From assembly GCA_030668025.1 (NCBI GenBank), contig DAOUUT010000032.1:1-19553 (forward strand): a stretch of 19,553 nt of DNA, read 5' to 3'. The notes beneath the pieces are model-generated. The model searched no databases. It had not been told where the DNA came from and was given only the letters and a program-made list of their open reading frames with translations. This document shows positions 6,898 through 15,067 of the stretch, piece by piece (the first letter of the stretch is position 1; every line of letters starts with the position of its first letter). This stretch comes from Promethearchaeota archaeon (GTDB lineage: Archaea; Asgardarchaeota; Lokiarchaeia; Sigynarchaeales; SOKP01). The position numbers and the translations under genes were made by a program.

Positions 6898-7602
6898 TTA
6901 CGCATCAGGAGGAAGATATATTGCAATTTTGCACACTTCGTCTCCTTTCATAACAGATTCTAAAACCTTAACTTTTACGGATTTTTGAAGTATTTCTTCC
7001 CAGATACCTTTGAAAAAGCCTGCTCCACAGTAGCAATAAATTTCGGGTAAATCCTCTATTGAAGATTTTAAAGCGTCTCTAACGCGAGGACAATGGCAAT
7101 AAATGGCCCTTTTTTCGTCTGGATCAGTTGTTTCTAAATATTGTTTGATATAAGCGCTTTTAGGAATCTTTGTAGCTATAATTATATTTCCTTCCTTAAT
7201 TCCAGCAGTACTCCATCCTTTTTTATGAACTTTTTTGATAAGATCTTCATTTAATTTAAGAGTATCCTTGAGCAGAGATTCAAATTGTTGTTGTAGCATA
7301 CGATGTGCTAAGTTAATATCCTTTGTTTGTTCGTACTTTTCTCTTATCTCTAGTAATTGAGCCTTAGAATAATTACATGCGCATCCCGTCATGATATCAA
7401 TTTGTTTTTCTTCGTTAACTAAAGAATTCAATCTTTCCATAGCTTGATTAGACCAGTTAATAACTTCTTCTCTGGATGATGCATCTGAAAGCTTATCACT
7501 TCCGGTCATTACATCCTTTCTTACATCTTCTCCAGCAACCCTATCCAAACAGCTTGAAAACTTATTTAGCCAATACTTTTCAAAGTCAAATTCCTCGGTC
7601 AT
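6898..7602 (-). CDS. Cysteine-rich conserved protein of unknown function, V4R-like C-terminus
   Basis: A 234-residue protein with no signal peptide or membrane segment. Cys pairs stand out: C74-A-C76, C169-H-C171, C190-Y-C192-G, and a single C224. The C-terminal stretch has the order 'YCYCGAGFFKGIWEEIL ... V-LESVMKGDEVCKIAIYL' (189-230), which resembles the 4-vinyl reductase (V4R)/DUF6144-like pattern of small-molecule or metal-sensing domains; this is from memory. The N-terminal half is helical and holds a loose internal repeat, DVMTG at 30-34 and DIMTGC at 69-74. The Cys arrangement suggests bound metal or redox chemistry. It lies alone, convergent with the RNase P RNA gene. The real function is unknown. 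Confidence 0.8.
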   Translation of the reverse strand: MTEEFDFEKYWLNKFSSCLDRVAGEDVRKDVMTGSDKLSDASSREEVINWSNQAMERLNSLVNEEKQIDIMTGCACNYSKAQLLEIREKYEQTKDINLAHRMLQQQFESLLKDTLKLNEDLIKKVHKKGWSTAGIKEGNIIIATKIPKSAYIKQYLETTDPDEKRAIYCHCPRVRDALKSSIEDLPEIYCYCGAGFFKGIWEEILQKSVKVKVLESVMKGDEVCKIAIYLPPDA

Positions 7603-7725
7603 TCCATTTACACTTATTCCTATTTTGCTTTTTCTATGTGAAGTTTAATTTAATAGTTAATGTCACCAAATAAGAATTTTGATGTTTAATTATGTAACAT
7701 TCTTAGAAAAAGCAATCTACCTTTA

Positions 7726-7776
7726 AAATAAAATAAAAAAAAACAAAAAAAAAATTAAGAAAAATATAAAAAAGAA
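7726..7776 (-). terminator. T-rich terminator after the hexulose-phosphate synthase gene
   Basis: Reading the minus strand away from the stop at 7784, the sequence holds runs of six, ten and nine T within 50 bases. This is the strongest T-tract region in the window and the likely end of the stomatin-hps transcript. Confidence 0.6.
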
Positions 7777-7783
7777 GACTTGT

Positions 7784-8461
7784 TTAATGTCCAACCTCTT
7801 TCAAGATTGAGGGAATTAAGGCTCGAAAGTTCGACATGTCGCTTAAACCCTCGTTTGCATCAGTAGGCTTTACGATATTTAATATGGCAACGTTCGCTCC
7901 ATTAAAATAGGCTTTTCTTACGCTTTCATTATTTAATCCACCAGCAACAGATATGAGAACATCGTACTTAGAGCGTATTTTGTTAATATCTTTGTACCTG
8001 ATTATACTTCTTGGGTTTGCTTCCTCGTCTCGCCCCTTATGGATAACTACGCCTTTCGGTTTGGTTTTTAGCAAAAAAAGTTTTTTTAACGGATTGTCTT
8101 GTCCTAACATGTCGATCATTGAAAAAATTTGATATTGATTGCATGTCTCACTAAAGAAATCCAAAGTATCTTTTGGAGCAGTACCTGCAGCAGTAACGGC
8201 ATTGGCTCCTGCATTATGTGCCATCGCGACCTCTTCTTGAGCACCGTCAATGACTTTTAGATCAGCGACGATAAGTCCTCGCCAATACCTCCTTATTAAT
8301 CTAATGCCATTCTGTCCCTCTCTTTTGACATATGGCGTCCCAGCTTCTATAATGATTCTCGGGTCGAGAGGAATTTGGGGTAATATCCGCACAACATCGT
8401 GAATGGAGTGATTAAATGCAATTTGGATGTATCTCGTGTTGAAATTGAAAGTTCTACTCAT
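7784..8461 (-). CDS. hps: 3-hexulose-6-phosphate synthase-like protein (OMPDC/HUMPS superfamily)
   Basis: A TIM-barrel aldolase homologue of 225 residues. Family motifs in order: EAGTPYVKREG (39-49); the catalytic, metal-binding D-x-K-x-x-D as DLKVID (67-72); AGANAVTAAG (84-93); H-x-G-x-D as HKGRD (141-145); and the phosphate-binding VAGGLN (172-177). The EAGTP and HxGxD motifs favour hexulose-phosphate synthase over orotidine decarboxylase. Hps joins formaldehyde and ribulose 5-phosphate, and in archaea lacking the oxidative pentose phosphate pathway the reverse reaction makes ribulose 5-phosphate. The isomerase partner (Phi) is not in this window. GGTGA lies a few bases before the ATG. It follows the stomatin gene after 19 bases, so they probably form one operon. 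An uncharacterised family member with another substrate is possible. Confidence 0.85.
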   Translation of the reverse strand: MSRTFNFNTRYIQIAFNHSIHDVVRILPQIPLDPRIIIEAGTPYVKREGQNGIRLIRRYWRGLIVADLKVIDGAQEEVAMAHNAGANAVTAAGTAPKDTLDFFSETCNQYQIFSMIDMLGQDNPLKKLFLLKTKPKGVVIHKGRDEEANPRSIIRYKDINKIRSKYDVLISVAGGLNNESVRKAYFNGANVAILNIVKPTDANEGLSDMSNFRALIPSILKEVGH

Positions 8462-8480
8462 TGATGTTCACCACAGTTAA

Positions 8481-9254
8481 TTACAATTTCTTCAATAAAT
8501 CGCTAATTCCACCTGGCATGAAAATAACTATTTTCTCAGAGGGGTCTTGTGAAATATCTCGAATAGTTTGAAGAGTCCTTAATTGAATCGCTGCCGGGTA
8601 TGATACCATTATAGTCGCTGCTTTTACTAAATTTTCAGCAGCTCCTAGCTCTCCTTCACTCGCAATTATTACGGCACGCTTTTCCCGCTCTGCTTCTGCT
8701 TGCTTTGCCATAGCTCTTTTCATTTCAGCAGGAAGTTCAAGTTCCTGAATATTAATGCTCTTAATGTCGATACCCCACTCGCTAGTCTCTTTATCAACGA
8801 TACTCCTAATCTCTGTAGCAACCTTTTCCCTATCAGTTAAAACGCTGTCTAATTCCATGTTACCTAAAACATCTCTCAACGCGGCTTGCGTGTACTGACG
8901 CACGGCATAAGCGTAATTTTGAATTTTTATGATTGCAGCTTCTGGCTTTTCAACTTTATAATACACTACTGTATTTACTAAGACAGGTATATTGTCTCTT
9001 GTCATTACTTCTTGACGAGGAATGTCTGCCGTGATGATTCTCAAATCAACTTTTTGAGATTTTTCTAAAATCGGGACGATAAATACAACACCTGGGCCAA
9101 TTGTACGCTTGAATTTACCTAATCTAAAGATTACGAGCCTTTCGTATTCTAAAACCACTTTAATACCTGCTAATAGCCAGCATCCCAAAAAAATTGCTAG
9201 ACCAATTGCGAGAGGAAAAATTATAAATAACCAATCAAATCCTTGTAATAACAT
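8481..9254 (-). CDS. Stomatin/prohibitin (SPFH/Band 7) family membrane protein
   Basis: A 257-residue protein with one N-terminal hydrophobic segment (about residues 8-30) followed by a Band 7 domain. The diagnostic stretches are YERLVIFRLGKF (37-48), GPGVVFIVPILE, DIPRQEVMTRDNIPV, and ALRDVLGNMELDSVLTDRE. A charged helical part (AEAEREKRAVIIASEGE) precedes the C-terminal hydrophobic/PGG tail, as in archaeal p-stomatin. Such proteins form oligomers at membranes and often regulate proteases or channels. In archaea the usual partner is an NfeD-type membrane protease encoded next door; here the downstream neighbour is an Hps homologue instead. GATGA lies just before the ATG. Confidence 0.94.
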   Translation of the reverse strand: MLLQGFDWLFIIFPLAIGLAIFLGCWLLAGIKVVLEYERLVIFRLGKFKRTIGPGVVFIVPILEKSQKVDLRIITADIPRQEVMTRDNIPVLVNTVVYYKVEKPEAAIIKIQNYAYAVRQYTQAALRDVLGNMELDSVLTDREKVATEIRSIVDKETSEWGIDIKSINIQELELPAEMKRAMAKQAEAEREKRAVIIASEGELGAAENLVKAATIMVSYPAAIQLRTLQTIRDISQDPSEKIVIFMPGGISDLLKKL

Positions 9255-9525
9255 TTTTCATCATTTATTATATTTTAATTTAGATTCCAAGAGATATATG
9301 ATGATTTAGTATATTTAAATGTTAATAAATAGTTATCTTCTTTTGTCTAAAAAATTGTAATTCGAAAAAATTTAGTACTTTTTTCTGTATCTTTTAATTA
9401 TTTAAAGAACTAATTCTGATTGGAAGTTTCCACATGTCCAATCTTGACATCATACCATAATTTTATTACTGTATTATTTTGTATATTTTCATGGTACGAA
9501 AAAACAAGAAATAGTTTTATTAATT
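9255..9525. other. Intergenic region between divergent stomatin and zinc-ribbon genes
   Basis: A 271-base AT-rich gap with no convincing frame. It must hold two divergent promoters. A TATA-like ATATTTAAAT (9311-9320) is placed to serve the stomatin gene on the minus strand with a leader of about 35 bases. An inverted repeat, GATTGGA (9418-9424) and TCCAATC (9437-9443), lies about 80 bases before the zinc-ribbon ATG and may be an operator for that gene. Confidence 0.35.
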
Positions 9526-9837
9526 ATGGCTTCATCAATATTTGAGTTTATAGGTTTATTTTTCGTAGTGGTTTTCGTTGTGGTCGTAATCTTTCTCTTT
9601 CTTGTCATTCTCATCGTATTTAAATTGCTAAGAATGAATGTAAACGAGGATAACTCTAAAAAGATAGATAAAGATAAGAAGATTGTTGTATCCCCTGTTC
9701 ATTTAATAGAACCTCTAAATAAAGTAGATAAGAAAGAAAATAGAGCGCGTGTGAATGCCCCATTCTGTACATATTGCGGAGAAAATATAACTGATGGGCT
9801 TAATCATTGTTCGTTTTGTGGAGCAGAAAACAAATAA
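9526..9837 (+). CDS. Small membrane-anchored zinc-ribbon protein
   Basis: A 103-residue protein in three parts. A very hydrophobic, Val/Phe/Leu-rich helix spans residues 7-35. A charged linker (36-77) rich in Lys and Asp follows. The C-terminal zinc ribbon has CTYCG (81-85) and CSFCG (95-99), that is two CxxC knuckles ten residues apart. Many archaeal genomes carry such short TM-plus-zinc-ribbon proteins of unknown role. The orientation would place the ribbon in the cytoplasm if the linker's positive charges stay inside. The gene is convergent with the rubredoxin-like small gene, with 17 bases between the stops. Confidence 0.72.
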   Translation: MASSIFEFIGLFFVVVFVVVVIFLFLVILIVFKLLRMNVNEDNSKKIDKDKKIVVSPVHLIEPLNKVDKKENRARVNAPFCTYCGENITDGLNHCSFCGAENK

Positions 9838-9854
9838 GGCTTATTTTTTAAATT

Positions 9855-9959
9855 TTAATTAACCACACTAAATGTTCCATCTTCAACACCACATTTGGGA
9901 CATTTTTCAGGGATACCATCTAAATCGAATGTAGCTCCACACTCATCGCATTTCCACAT
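9855..9959 (-). CDS. Rubredoxin-like zinc-ribbon microprotein, 34 residues
   Basis: A complete ATG-to-TAA frame on the minus strand: MWKCDECGATFDLDG, then IPEKCPKCGVEDGTFSVVN. The Cys pairs C4-x-x-C7-G and C20-P-x-C23-G match a rubredoxin knuckle or the iron/zinc domain at the end of rubrerythrins. AAGGG lies about six bases before the ATG. Small proteins of this type bind one Fe or Zn and serve as electron carriers or as structural ribbons. It is well below normal gene-calling length, but the regular Cys spacing and ribosome site make a chance frame unlikely. Confidence 0.75.
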   Translation of the reverse strand: MWKCDECGATFDLDGIPEKCPKCGVEDGTFSVVN

Positions 9960-10079
9960 TTAATATCCCTTAAAAAAAAAAGAATTTAATTATTAGAATA
10001 ACAAAAAGTAAAATTAAAATCTTTTTATTGAACGTGAATAAAATCTGTAAATTTCAGCTAAATTATATTGATTTTACTT

Positions 10080-10116
10080 GTTTTAAAACAATAATAATGT
10101 TTTAAAAAACTGTTTA
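10080..10116 (-). terminator. Probable T-rich terminator after dnaJ
   Basis: Downstream of the dnaJ stop on the minus strand, a series of four- to six-base T runs alternates with A runs. It includes two near-copies of GTTTTAAAAC and ends the dnaJ transcript before the small rubredoxin-like gene. Confidence 0.4.
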
Positions 10117-10121
10117 AAAAG

Positions 10122-11246
10122 TTATTTTTCACTAAGTTCTTTAAATTTTTCTAATAGTTTTTTCTGTTCCTCAGAGATTTTTTTCGGAATTTCAATATTA
10201 ATTATAATGTATTGATCTCCCTTACCTCTCCCCCTTAAATAAGTAGACCCCCTATTTTTAATTCTAAATTCTGTACCGTGTTGGGTTCCTACGGGTATTT
10301 TTAACTCTTTCTCAATAATTTTTTCAGTTTTGTGATCTAACGTTGGGACTTTAATTTCTCCTCCTAAAATTGCTGTTACAATATCTATCTTAATTTGAGT
10401 ATAAAGATCGTTTCTGCGACGAATAAAGTTTTCGTTTTCTTCAATTTTAATACCTAAATAAAGATCACCTGGAATTGCTTGAGTAGAAGGAATATGTCCT
10501 GCTCCTTGAACTTTTAAATGAACGCCATTTTCTACGCCGGGTGGAATACTTACACGAATTGTTTTAGTTTCAAGAACTACTTTCATTCCATTACATATTT
10601 GACATTTTTTTTTAATTACTTTGCCCGTTCCACTACAAGTATAACATTCAGCTTCGCGTATGATTGTTCCAAAACCAGATTGGCTCATCTTTCTCGTCCG
10701 CCCCGATCCATTACATTGAGGGCAAATTTTTACACTTGATGGATCTTCAGCTCCCGTTCCCTCACAATCGTCGCAAGGTATGTATCTTTTAATAATAACA
10801 TCTTTTTTCGTACCAAACATAGCATCCTTAAAGGTAATTTCGATATGGTCTTCAAGATCTTGCCCTACTTCCCGACGTGGTGCTGATCTGCCTCCACCTC
10901 GAGAACCAAAAATGCTCCCGAAACTATCTCCAAACATGTTCCCTCCAAAAAGCGAACTGAGTAAATCATCTAAACCAGGGATTCCACCCCTGAAAAAACT
11001 ACTCATATCCACATCTACTCCCCTGAAACCATATCGATCATAATTGCTTCGTTTATTTGAGTCGCTTAAAACTTCATAAGCTTCTTGGAGTTCGATGAAT
11101 TTTTCTTTTGCGTTTGGATCAGTTTTATTTAGATCAGGATGTAATTTTCTGGCTAAACGCCGGTAAGCTAATTTAATATCATTTTCCGCAGCATCTTTAC
11201 TAACTCCTAGCACTTCATAATAATCTTTTTTATTACCAGAACTCAT
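10122..11246 (-). CDS. dnaJ: Chaperone protein DnaJ (type I Hsp40)
   Basis: Co-chaperone that delivers clients to DnaK and stimulates its ATPase. It has all type I parts: a J domain (residues 7-73) with HPD at 36-38; a Gly/Phe-rich linker (about 80-120); and a zinc-finger region with CDDCEGTG (158-165), CPQCNGSG (175-182), CYTCSGTG (201-208) and CQICNG (215-220). A C-terminal substrate-binding region runs from about 225 to 374. The fourth zinc repeat is degenerate after CxxCxG (Met-Lys in place of the second Gly), but all eight Cys are kept, so both zinc sites should form. It is 374 residues long, normal for the family. It lies downstream of dnaK on the same strand with a 284-base gap, so it probably has its own promoter. 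Confidence 0.97.
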   Translation of the reverse strand: MSSGNKKDYYEVLGVSKDAAENDIKLAYRRLARKLHPDLNKTDPNAKEKFIELQEAYEVLSDSNKRSNYDRYGFRGVDVDMSSFFRGGIPGLDDLLSSLFGGNMFGDSFGSIFGSRGGGRSAPRREVGQDLEDHIEITFKDAMFGTKKDVIIKRYIPCDDCEGTGAEDPSSVKICPQCNGSGRTRKMSQSGFGTIIREAECYTCSGTGKVIKKKCQICNGMKVVLETKTIRVSIPPGVENGVHLKVQGAGHIPSTQAIPGDLYLGIKIEENENFIRRRNDLYTQIKIDIVTAILGGEIKVPTLDHKTEKIIEKELKIPVGTQHGTEFRIKNRGSTYLRGRGKGDQYIIINIEIPKKISEEQKKLLEKFKELSEK

Positions 11247-11530
11247 TTCTTCTCAACACTCTAAGTTTCATTTAGTAGATATATTACTTTTTTAGGTATA
11301 TCTTAAAATTATTTGTAAAATTTTAATTTTTAGGTTATAGCTTATTCTATACTCTAATAGAACTATGAATCTTTATTTGAATTAGTTTTTTCTAATGCTA
11401 AAAAATTCTTTCTGAGTCCCATTAATATTTAAAAGGGACTGCTTTTAATGTCTACGATTAAGGAAAATTAATATTTATAAAAATAATTTAAAAAGGATAG
11501 AATCTGTAAGCTCTTTGAGTAGATGCACGT
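11247..11530. other. Intergenic region between dnaK and dnaJ
   Basis: A 284-base gap between two minus-strand genes with no convincing frame. A TATA-like ATATAT near 11279-11284 is placed to start a dnaJ mRNA with a leader of roughly ten bases. On the dnaK side a short hairpin (GTAGA/TCTAC arms, 11519-11534) overlaps the stop codon and could mark an mRNA end. Nothing else recognisable was seen. Confidence 0.3.
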
Positions 11531-13534
11531 CTACGCATCGTCCTCATCCCAATCTACATCGACTACTTTCCCTTTCTTTTTCTTATCTTCTTTATCTTTT
11601 TTATAAGTAGCCCCACCTGCCCCAGTACCGTCCATTCCATCTGGAGGTGCTCCACCCATACCGCCTGGAGGGAAGCCGCCCATTCCACTAGCTGCTTGTT
11701 GTGCTTGTTCTGCTGCTTGCTGATATACTTGATCTTGAGATTGTTGGCTATATATCCTTTGAGAGAAACCATGCATCGACTTTTGCAAGTTTTCAACACC
11801 CATTTTAATTCTTTGAAGATCATCTGTTTTAATATCTTCTTCTAACGATTTAATTGCAACTTCGATTTCGTCTTTTTCTTTCTCTTCGATCTTATCTTTA
11901 TTATCTTCCATCAGTTTCCTCGTCTGATAGATCATAGAATCTGCACTATTTTTTGATTCGATTAATTCCCTTAGTTTTTTATCTTCCTCTTCAAATTGTT
12001 CTGCGTTTCTAATTTTGTCTGCAATTTCTTCAGCCGTTAAACCTTTCGTACCAGTAACCGTAATACCTGTTTCTTTTCCAGTTCCTAAATCTTTCGCATT
12101 GACGTGAACAATGCCATCAGCATCAATCGAGAATTTCACTTCAATTTGTGGTATTCCACGTGGAGCAGGCGGAATTCCAGTCAAGTGAAACATTCCTAAT
12201 GTTATGTTATCTTTTGCCATTGTTCTTTCTCCTTGCAAAACATTAACCTCGACGCCAGGTTGATTATCCGCAGCAGTGCTAAACACTTGTTTTTTTTCCG
12301 TTGGAATCGTTGAATTACGTTCTATTAGCTTTGTAAACACGCCTCCTAAGGTCTCAATTCCTAAGGAAAGAGGTGTAACATCCAATAAAAGAAGATCTTG
12401 TACATCACCTGCAATGATACCTCCTTGAATCGAAGCTCCAATCGCAACGCATTCCATAGGATCAACTGAGTGATCTGGTTCTTTGCCAAAGAAGCTCTTA
12501 AATCTTTTCTGAACAGAGGGCATTCTTGTTGGACCACCAACTAAAATAACTTTTTCAATTTCATGAACTCCAATTTTAGCGTCAGTTGTGGCTCTCTTCA
12601 TTATTGGATCTAATCTTCTTAGAGTAGACTCAATTAGTTGTTCCAATTTTGACCGCGTAAGTTCAATTTCTATATGAACGGGATTTCCATCTTTCTGAGT
12701 AATGTAAGGCAAGTTAATTTGAGTACTTAAAGTAGTAGATAATTCGATTTTTGCTTTTTCGCCGGCGTCTTTAATTCTTATCATAGCTTTATTGTCTCCT
12801 TTAAGGTTGATCCCTTCTTTCTTTTGAAAGTTATCAACAACCCAATCTATAATAGAATTGTCCATATCTGTGCCGCCTAGTTGGGTATCTCCACCAGTTG
12901 ATAAAACTTCTACTACACCCTCGCCATATTCCATAATTGTGATATCGAAGGTTCCTCCTCCGAGATCTAAAACGCAAATCTTTATAAGTTTGTCTTTTGT
13001 ATCTTTATCAAGACCGTAAGCTAAGCACGCTGCTGTAGGTTCGTTTATCATCCGTACAACTTCAAGTCCAGCGATCTCACCTGCATTTTTTGTTGCGGTT
13101 CGCTGGGAGTCGTTAAAGTACGCTGGAACAGTAATAACAGCCTTTTTAATTTCCTGACCAAGGTACGCGCTCGCATCGTTCTTTATCTTTTTTAAAATCA
13201 TCGCGCTAATTTCTTCGGGGGAAAACTCTTTCCATTCGCTTCCAACTTTAACTTTGGCTTTATACGAAGTTCCCATTTTGCGCTTAATAGCGTAAACGGT
13301 TCCATCTGGATTAGACACTGCTTGTCTTCGAGCTGGTTCACCTACGATTTTTCTACCGCTATCATCAAAAGCAACATAAGAAGGAAATGCTTTACCTCCT
13401 AACGTCCTTCCTTCGGCAGCAGGAACGATCTCTGGTTGCCCTGTTCCACTTAAAATAGCGCACGCGCTGTTGCTGGTTCCGAGGTCTATACCGATGATTT
13501 TTTCTTTTTTCTTCGGTTTACTTTCTTCACTCAT
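11531..13534 (-). CDS. dnaK: Chaperone protein DnaK (Hsp70)
   Basis: ATP-dependent folding chaperone, 667 residues from the ATG at 13534. It shows the Hsp70 signatures GIDLGTSNS (15-23), the [13 protein letters not shown] block and [11 protein letters not shown], then a substrate-binding domain and helical lid. A Gly/Met/Pro-rich linker ([12 protein letters not shown]) and an acidic tail ending DVDWDEDDA close the protein. GTSNS in place of bacterial GTTNS is seen in some archaeal DnaKs. The 23-25 residue insert of proteobacterial DnaK in the ATPase domain is absent. The frame also opens with a GTG four codons upstream, but AAGTGA about eight bases before the ATG overlaps that GTG and favours the ATG. 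It is divergent from grpE, so the two share a control region. Confidence 0.98.
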   Translation of the reverse strand: MSEESKPKKKEKIIGIDLGTSNSACAILSGTGQPEIVPAAEGRTLGGKAFPSYVAFDDSGRKIVGEPARRQAVSNPDGTVYAIKRKMGTSYKAKVKVGSEWKEFSPEEISAMILKKIKNDASAYLGQEIKKAVITVPAYFNDSQRTATKNAGEIAGLEVVRMINEPTAACLAYGLDKDTKDKLIKICVLDLGGGTFDITIMEYGEGVVEVLSTGGDTQLGGTDMDNSIIDWVVDNFQKKEGINLKGDNKAMIRIKDAGEKAKIELSTTLSTQINLPYITQKDGNPVHIEIELTRSKLEQLIESTLRRLDPIMKRATTDAKIGVHEIEKVILVGGPTRMPSVQKRFKSFFGKEPDHSVDPMECVAIGASIQGGIIAGDVQDLLLLDVTPLSLGIETLGGVFTKLIERNSTIPTEKKQVFSTAADNQPGVEVNVLQGERTMAKDNITLGMFHLTGIPPAPRGIPQIEVKFSIDADGIVHVNAKDLGTGKETGITVTGTKGLTAEEIADKIRNAEQFEEEDKKLRELIESKNSADSMIYQTRKLMEDNKDKIEEKEKDEIEVAIKSLEEDIKTDDLQRIKMGVENLQKSMHGFSQRIYSQQSQDQVYQQAAEQAQQAASGMGGFPPGGMGGAPPDGMDGTGAGGATYKKDKEDKKKKGKVVDVDWDEDDA

Positions 13535-13546
13535 GATAAAATTCAC

Positions 13547-13771
13547 TTCTTATTGATTATTAGTTGAAATTAACTTAAAAGTAATTATTTTATTTTCTAT
13601 TAGTATCTATTAAAGATATAATTAAGACATATTTATGAATTTTATGATATAGAGATCGTTTATAAACATAAAATAAAAAAATAATAAAATTTTTTATTAA
13701 ATTATAGAATTAAAGTATTCTTGTAAAAATCAGTAGTATTAAAAATTTATAATTTATAGTGATTTTCGTTT
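13547..13771. promoter_or_regulatory. Shared divergent dnaK/grpE control region
   Basis: A 225-base gap between the outward-facing dnaK and grpE genes. TTTATAAT at 13746-13753 is placed 19-26 bases before the grpE ATG, giving an almost leaderless mRNA. A symmetric GTTTATAAAC (13658-13667) is the best remaining TATA box and could serve dnaK with a leader of about 100 bases. No CIRCE-type bacterial heat-shock repeat is seen. Confidence 0.4.
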
Positions 13772-14611
13772 ATGACTAAGAAAAAAGAAAAGAAAGCAAA
13801 TCCAAGCGATGAAGCGTTGCTAGAGGATGAAGCTGAAATTATTATGGATGATAGTAAAGAAGGTACAAGTAAAGAACAAGACGATTTACCAGCTAAAATA
13901 GAAGTACAAGATATTAAGCTTCTAGAAGGCAAAGAACAGAAAGTTCTTGAGTATTACTCTAAGGATAATTTAATAAAAAAGATTAAGAATCTTGAAGAAG
14001 ACAATAAAAAGATAGATGAGCAACTTAAAAAGTATCAAACCGAAAGCGACGATTGGAAAAATAAATACATGAGACTTCAAGCAGAGTTTGAGAACGCTCA
14101 AAAACGCTGGAACAAAAATCGACAGAATTTAAGGATAGAATACACAGCCTCTGCTCTGAAAACATTTCTACCTTTATATGATTCCTTTAAAAAGGCCCTT
14201 GAGAATGACGACGAAAACCAAGTAATCTTGAAAGGTTTTTTCGATCAATTTATTAATATTTTGAAGTATCATAAAGCGATACCTATTGAAGTTAAGATAA
14301 ACGATGCTTTTGATTACAATTACCACGAAGCTTTAAGTTCAGTAGAAAGGGACGATCTTCCCAACAATACGATCATTAATATCATTCAAGATGGTTGGAA
14401 GTTAGATAAAGAAGTGATACGCTACGCTAAAGTTATTGTTTCTCGCGTTCCTCCCCCGCCTGAGCCAGAACCAGAACCAGAACCCGAAAGCGAAAAAATT
14501 ACTGAAATAAAAGGAGAAAATGAAGAGAGTAGCACTGAAGATGTCAAGGAAACCAAAGAATCTGAGGAAATTAAGGATAAAATAGTTGGAAATGAAGATC
14601 AAAATAAATAA
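13772..14611 (+). CDS. grpE: Nucleotide exchange factor GrpE with acidic extensions
   Basis: Releases ADP from DnaK. The GrpE domain covers about residues 60-226: a long coiled-coil helix (IKKIKNLEEDNKKIDEQL, then WKNKYMRLQAEFENAQKRW), the four-helix region, and the beta wing with YNYHEALSS (183-190) and GWKLDKEVIRYAKVIVS (208-224), equivalent to the HEAV and RPA-V-VS motifs. Both ends are extended. The N-terminus (1-58) is disordered and acidic. The C-terminus (227-279) has a Pro4 and Glu-Pro repeat (229-239) followed by a Glu/Lys-rich tail. At 279 residues it is much longer than the usual 180-200. It faces away from dnaK and should be co-regulated with it. Confidence 0.95.
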   Translation: MTKKKEKKANPSDEALLEDEAEIIMDDSKEGTSKEQDDLPAKIEVQDIKLLEGKEQKVLEYYSKDNLIKKIKNLEEDNKKIDEQLKKYQTESDDWKNKYMRLQAEFENAQKRWNKNRQNLRIEYTASALKTFLPLYDSFKKALENDDENQVILKGFFDQFINILKYHKAIPIEVKINDAFDYNYHEALSSVERDDLPNNTIINIIQDGWKLDKEVIRYAKVIVSRVPPPPEPEPEPEPESEKITEIKGENEESSTEDVKETKESEEIKDKIVGNEDQNK

Positions 14612-14725
14612 AAATCTCAACTTTCAAATTAACTAATTAACAATTCACTCAATTTTCATTTACATATATTATTCATAACTTTTAATTAAAAACCTAAAAA
14701 GTTATTAGTTGTTTATGATTTACTA

Positions 14726-14733
14726 TTATAAAT
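14726..14733 (+). promoter_or_regulatory. TATA box of the small zinc-protein gene
   Basis: TTATAAAT is centred about 29 bases before the ATG at 14759, and no Shine-Dalgarno lies between them. Transcription would begin at or next to the ATG, so the mRNA is probably leaderless. Confidence 0.5.
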
Positions 14734-14758
14734 ATCAAATTCGTTTAGTGCTTTTAAT

Positions 14759-15010
14759 ATGAGTGATGAACCTCAATTTCCAGACCTCCCTGACATCGGA
14801 GAAATACTCGGTCGAAAAGATCGCTTTATCCAGAAGAAAACAACAACCTTAAAGTGTGGGGAATGCAAAGCTAAGTATTCTCGAGAGTTTAAAGCGGGAG
14901 ACTTTACTTTTAAAAAGTTGGACGACGAGGAATGTGAAAAATGCAATCGTAGTAAGACTCTCGTTGTTGAAGAGATCTATTCTGAATGGTTCGATCCTAA
15001 GAAAAAATAA
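14759..15010 (+). CDS. Small zinc-binding protein, unknown function
   Basis: An 83-residue protein with two CxxC knuckles, CGEC at 33-36 and CEKC at 59-62, which suggest one zinc ribbon with a 22-residue loop. The N-terminus is rich in Pro and acidic residues (PQFPDLPDIGEILG) and the C-terminus ends EWFDPKKK. There is no membrane segment. It lies on the same strand as grpE, 147 bases downstream with its own TATA box, so it is probably transcribed separately. I recognise no named family. Roles such as RNA/protein binding or a transcription-machinery accessory are possible but unsupported. Confidence 0.75.
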   Translation: MSDEPQFPDLPDIGEILGRKDRFIQKKTTTLKCGECKAKYSREFKAGDFTFKKLDDEECEKCNRSKTLVVEEIYSEWFDPKKK

Positions 15011-15035
15011 GTTTTCAAACTTCTCGAAACCTTTT

Positions 15036-15050
15036 ATAAAAAAAAGAAGA
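15036..15050 (-). terminator. T-tract terminator after the Pr6Pr-like gene
   Basis: About 20 bases beyond the stop at 15068 the minus strand carries a TTCTTTTTTTTAT run. It lies between two convergent genes and probably ends the minus-strand transcript. Confidence 0.45.
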
Positions 15051-15067
15051 TGTTATTTATTTAATTT

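Noticed and set aside
6481..6900. tRNA or SRP RNA in the structured non-coding stretch
   Set aside because: No cloverleaf or SRP Alu/S-domain motifs; the P4 and GUAAGGCCAAAU elements identify RNase P RNA instead.
11519..11534. Hairpin GTAGA...TCTAC at the dnaK stop as an intrinsic terminator
   Set aside because: Only five to six pairs and no T-run follows on the minus strand, so it is too weak to call; noted only in the intergenic entry.
11563..11823. An 86-codon minus-strand frame inside dnaK
   Set aside because: It overlaps the dnaK C-terminal coding region in another frame; the Gln/Lys-rich product is a by-product of the linker codons.
14456..14488. Tandem repeat of GAACCA/GAGCCA-type units
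   Set aside because: It is the in-frame Glu-Pro repeat of the GrpE tail, not a separate DNA repeat element.
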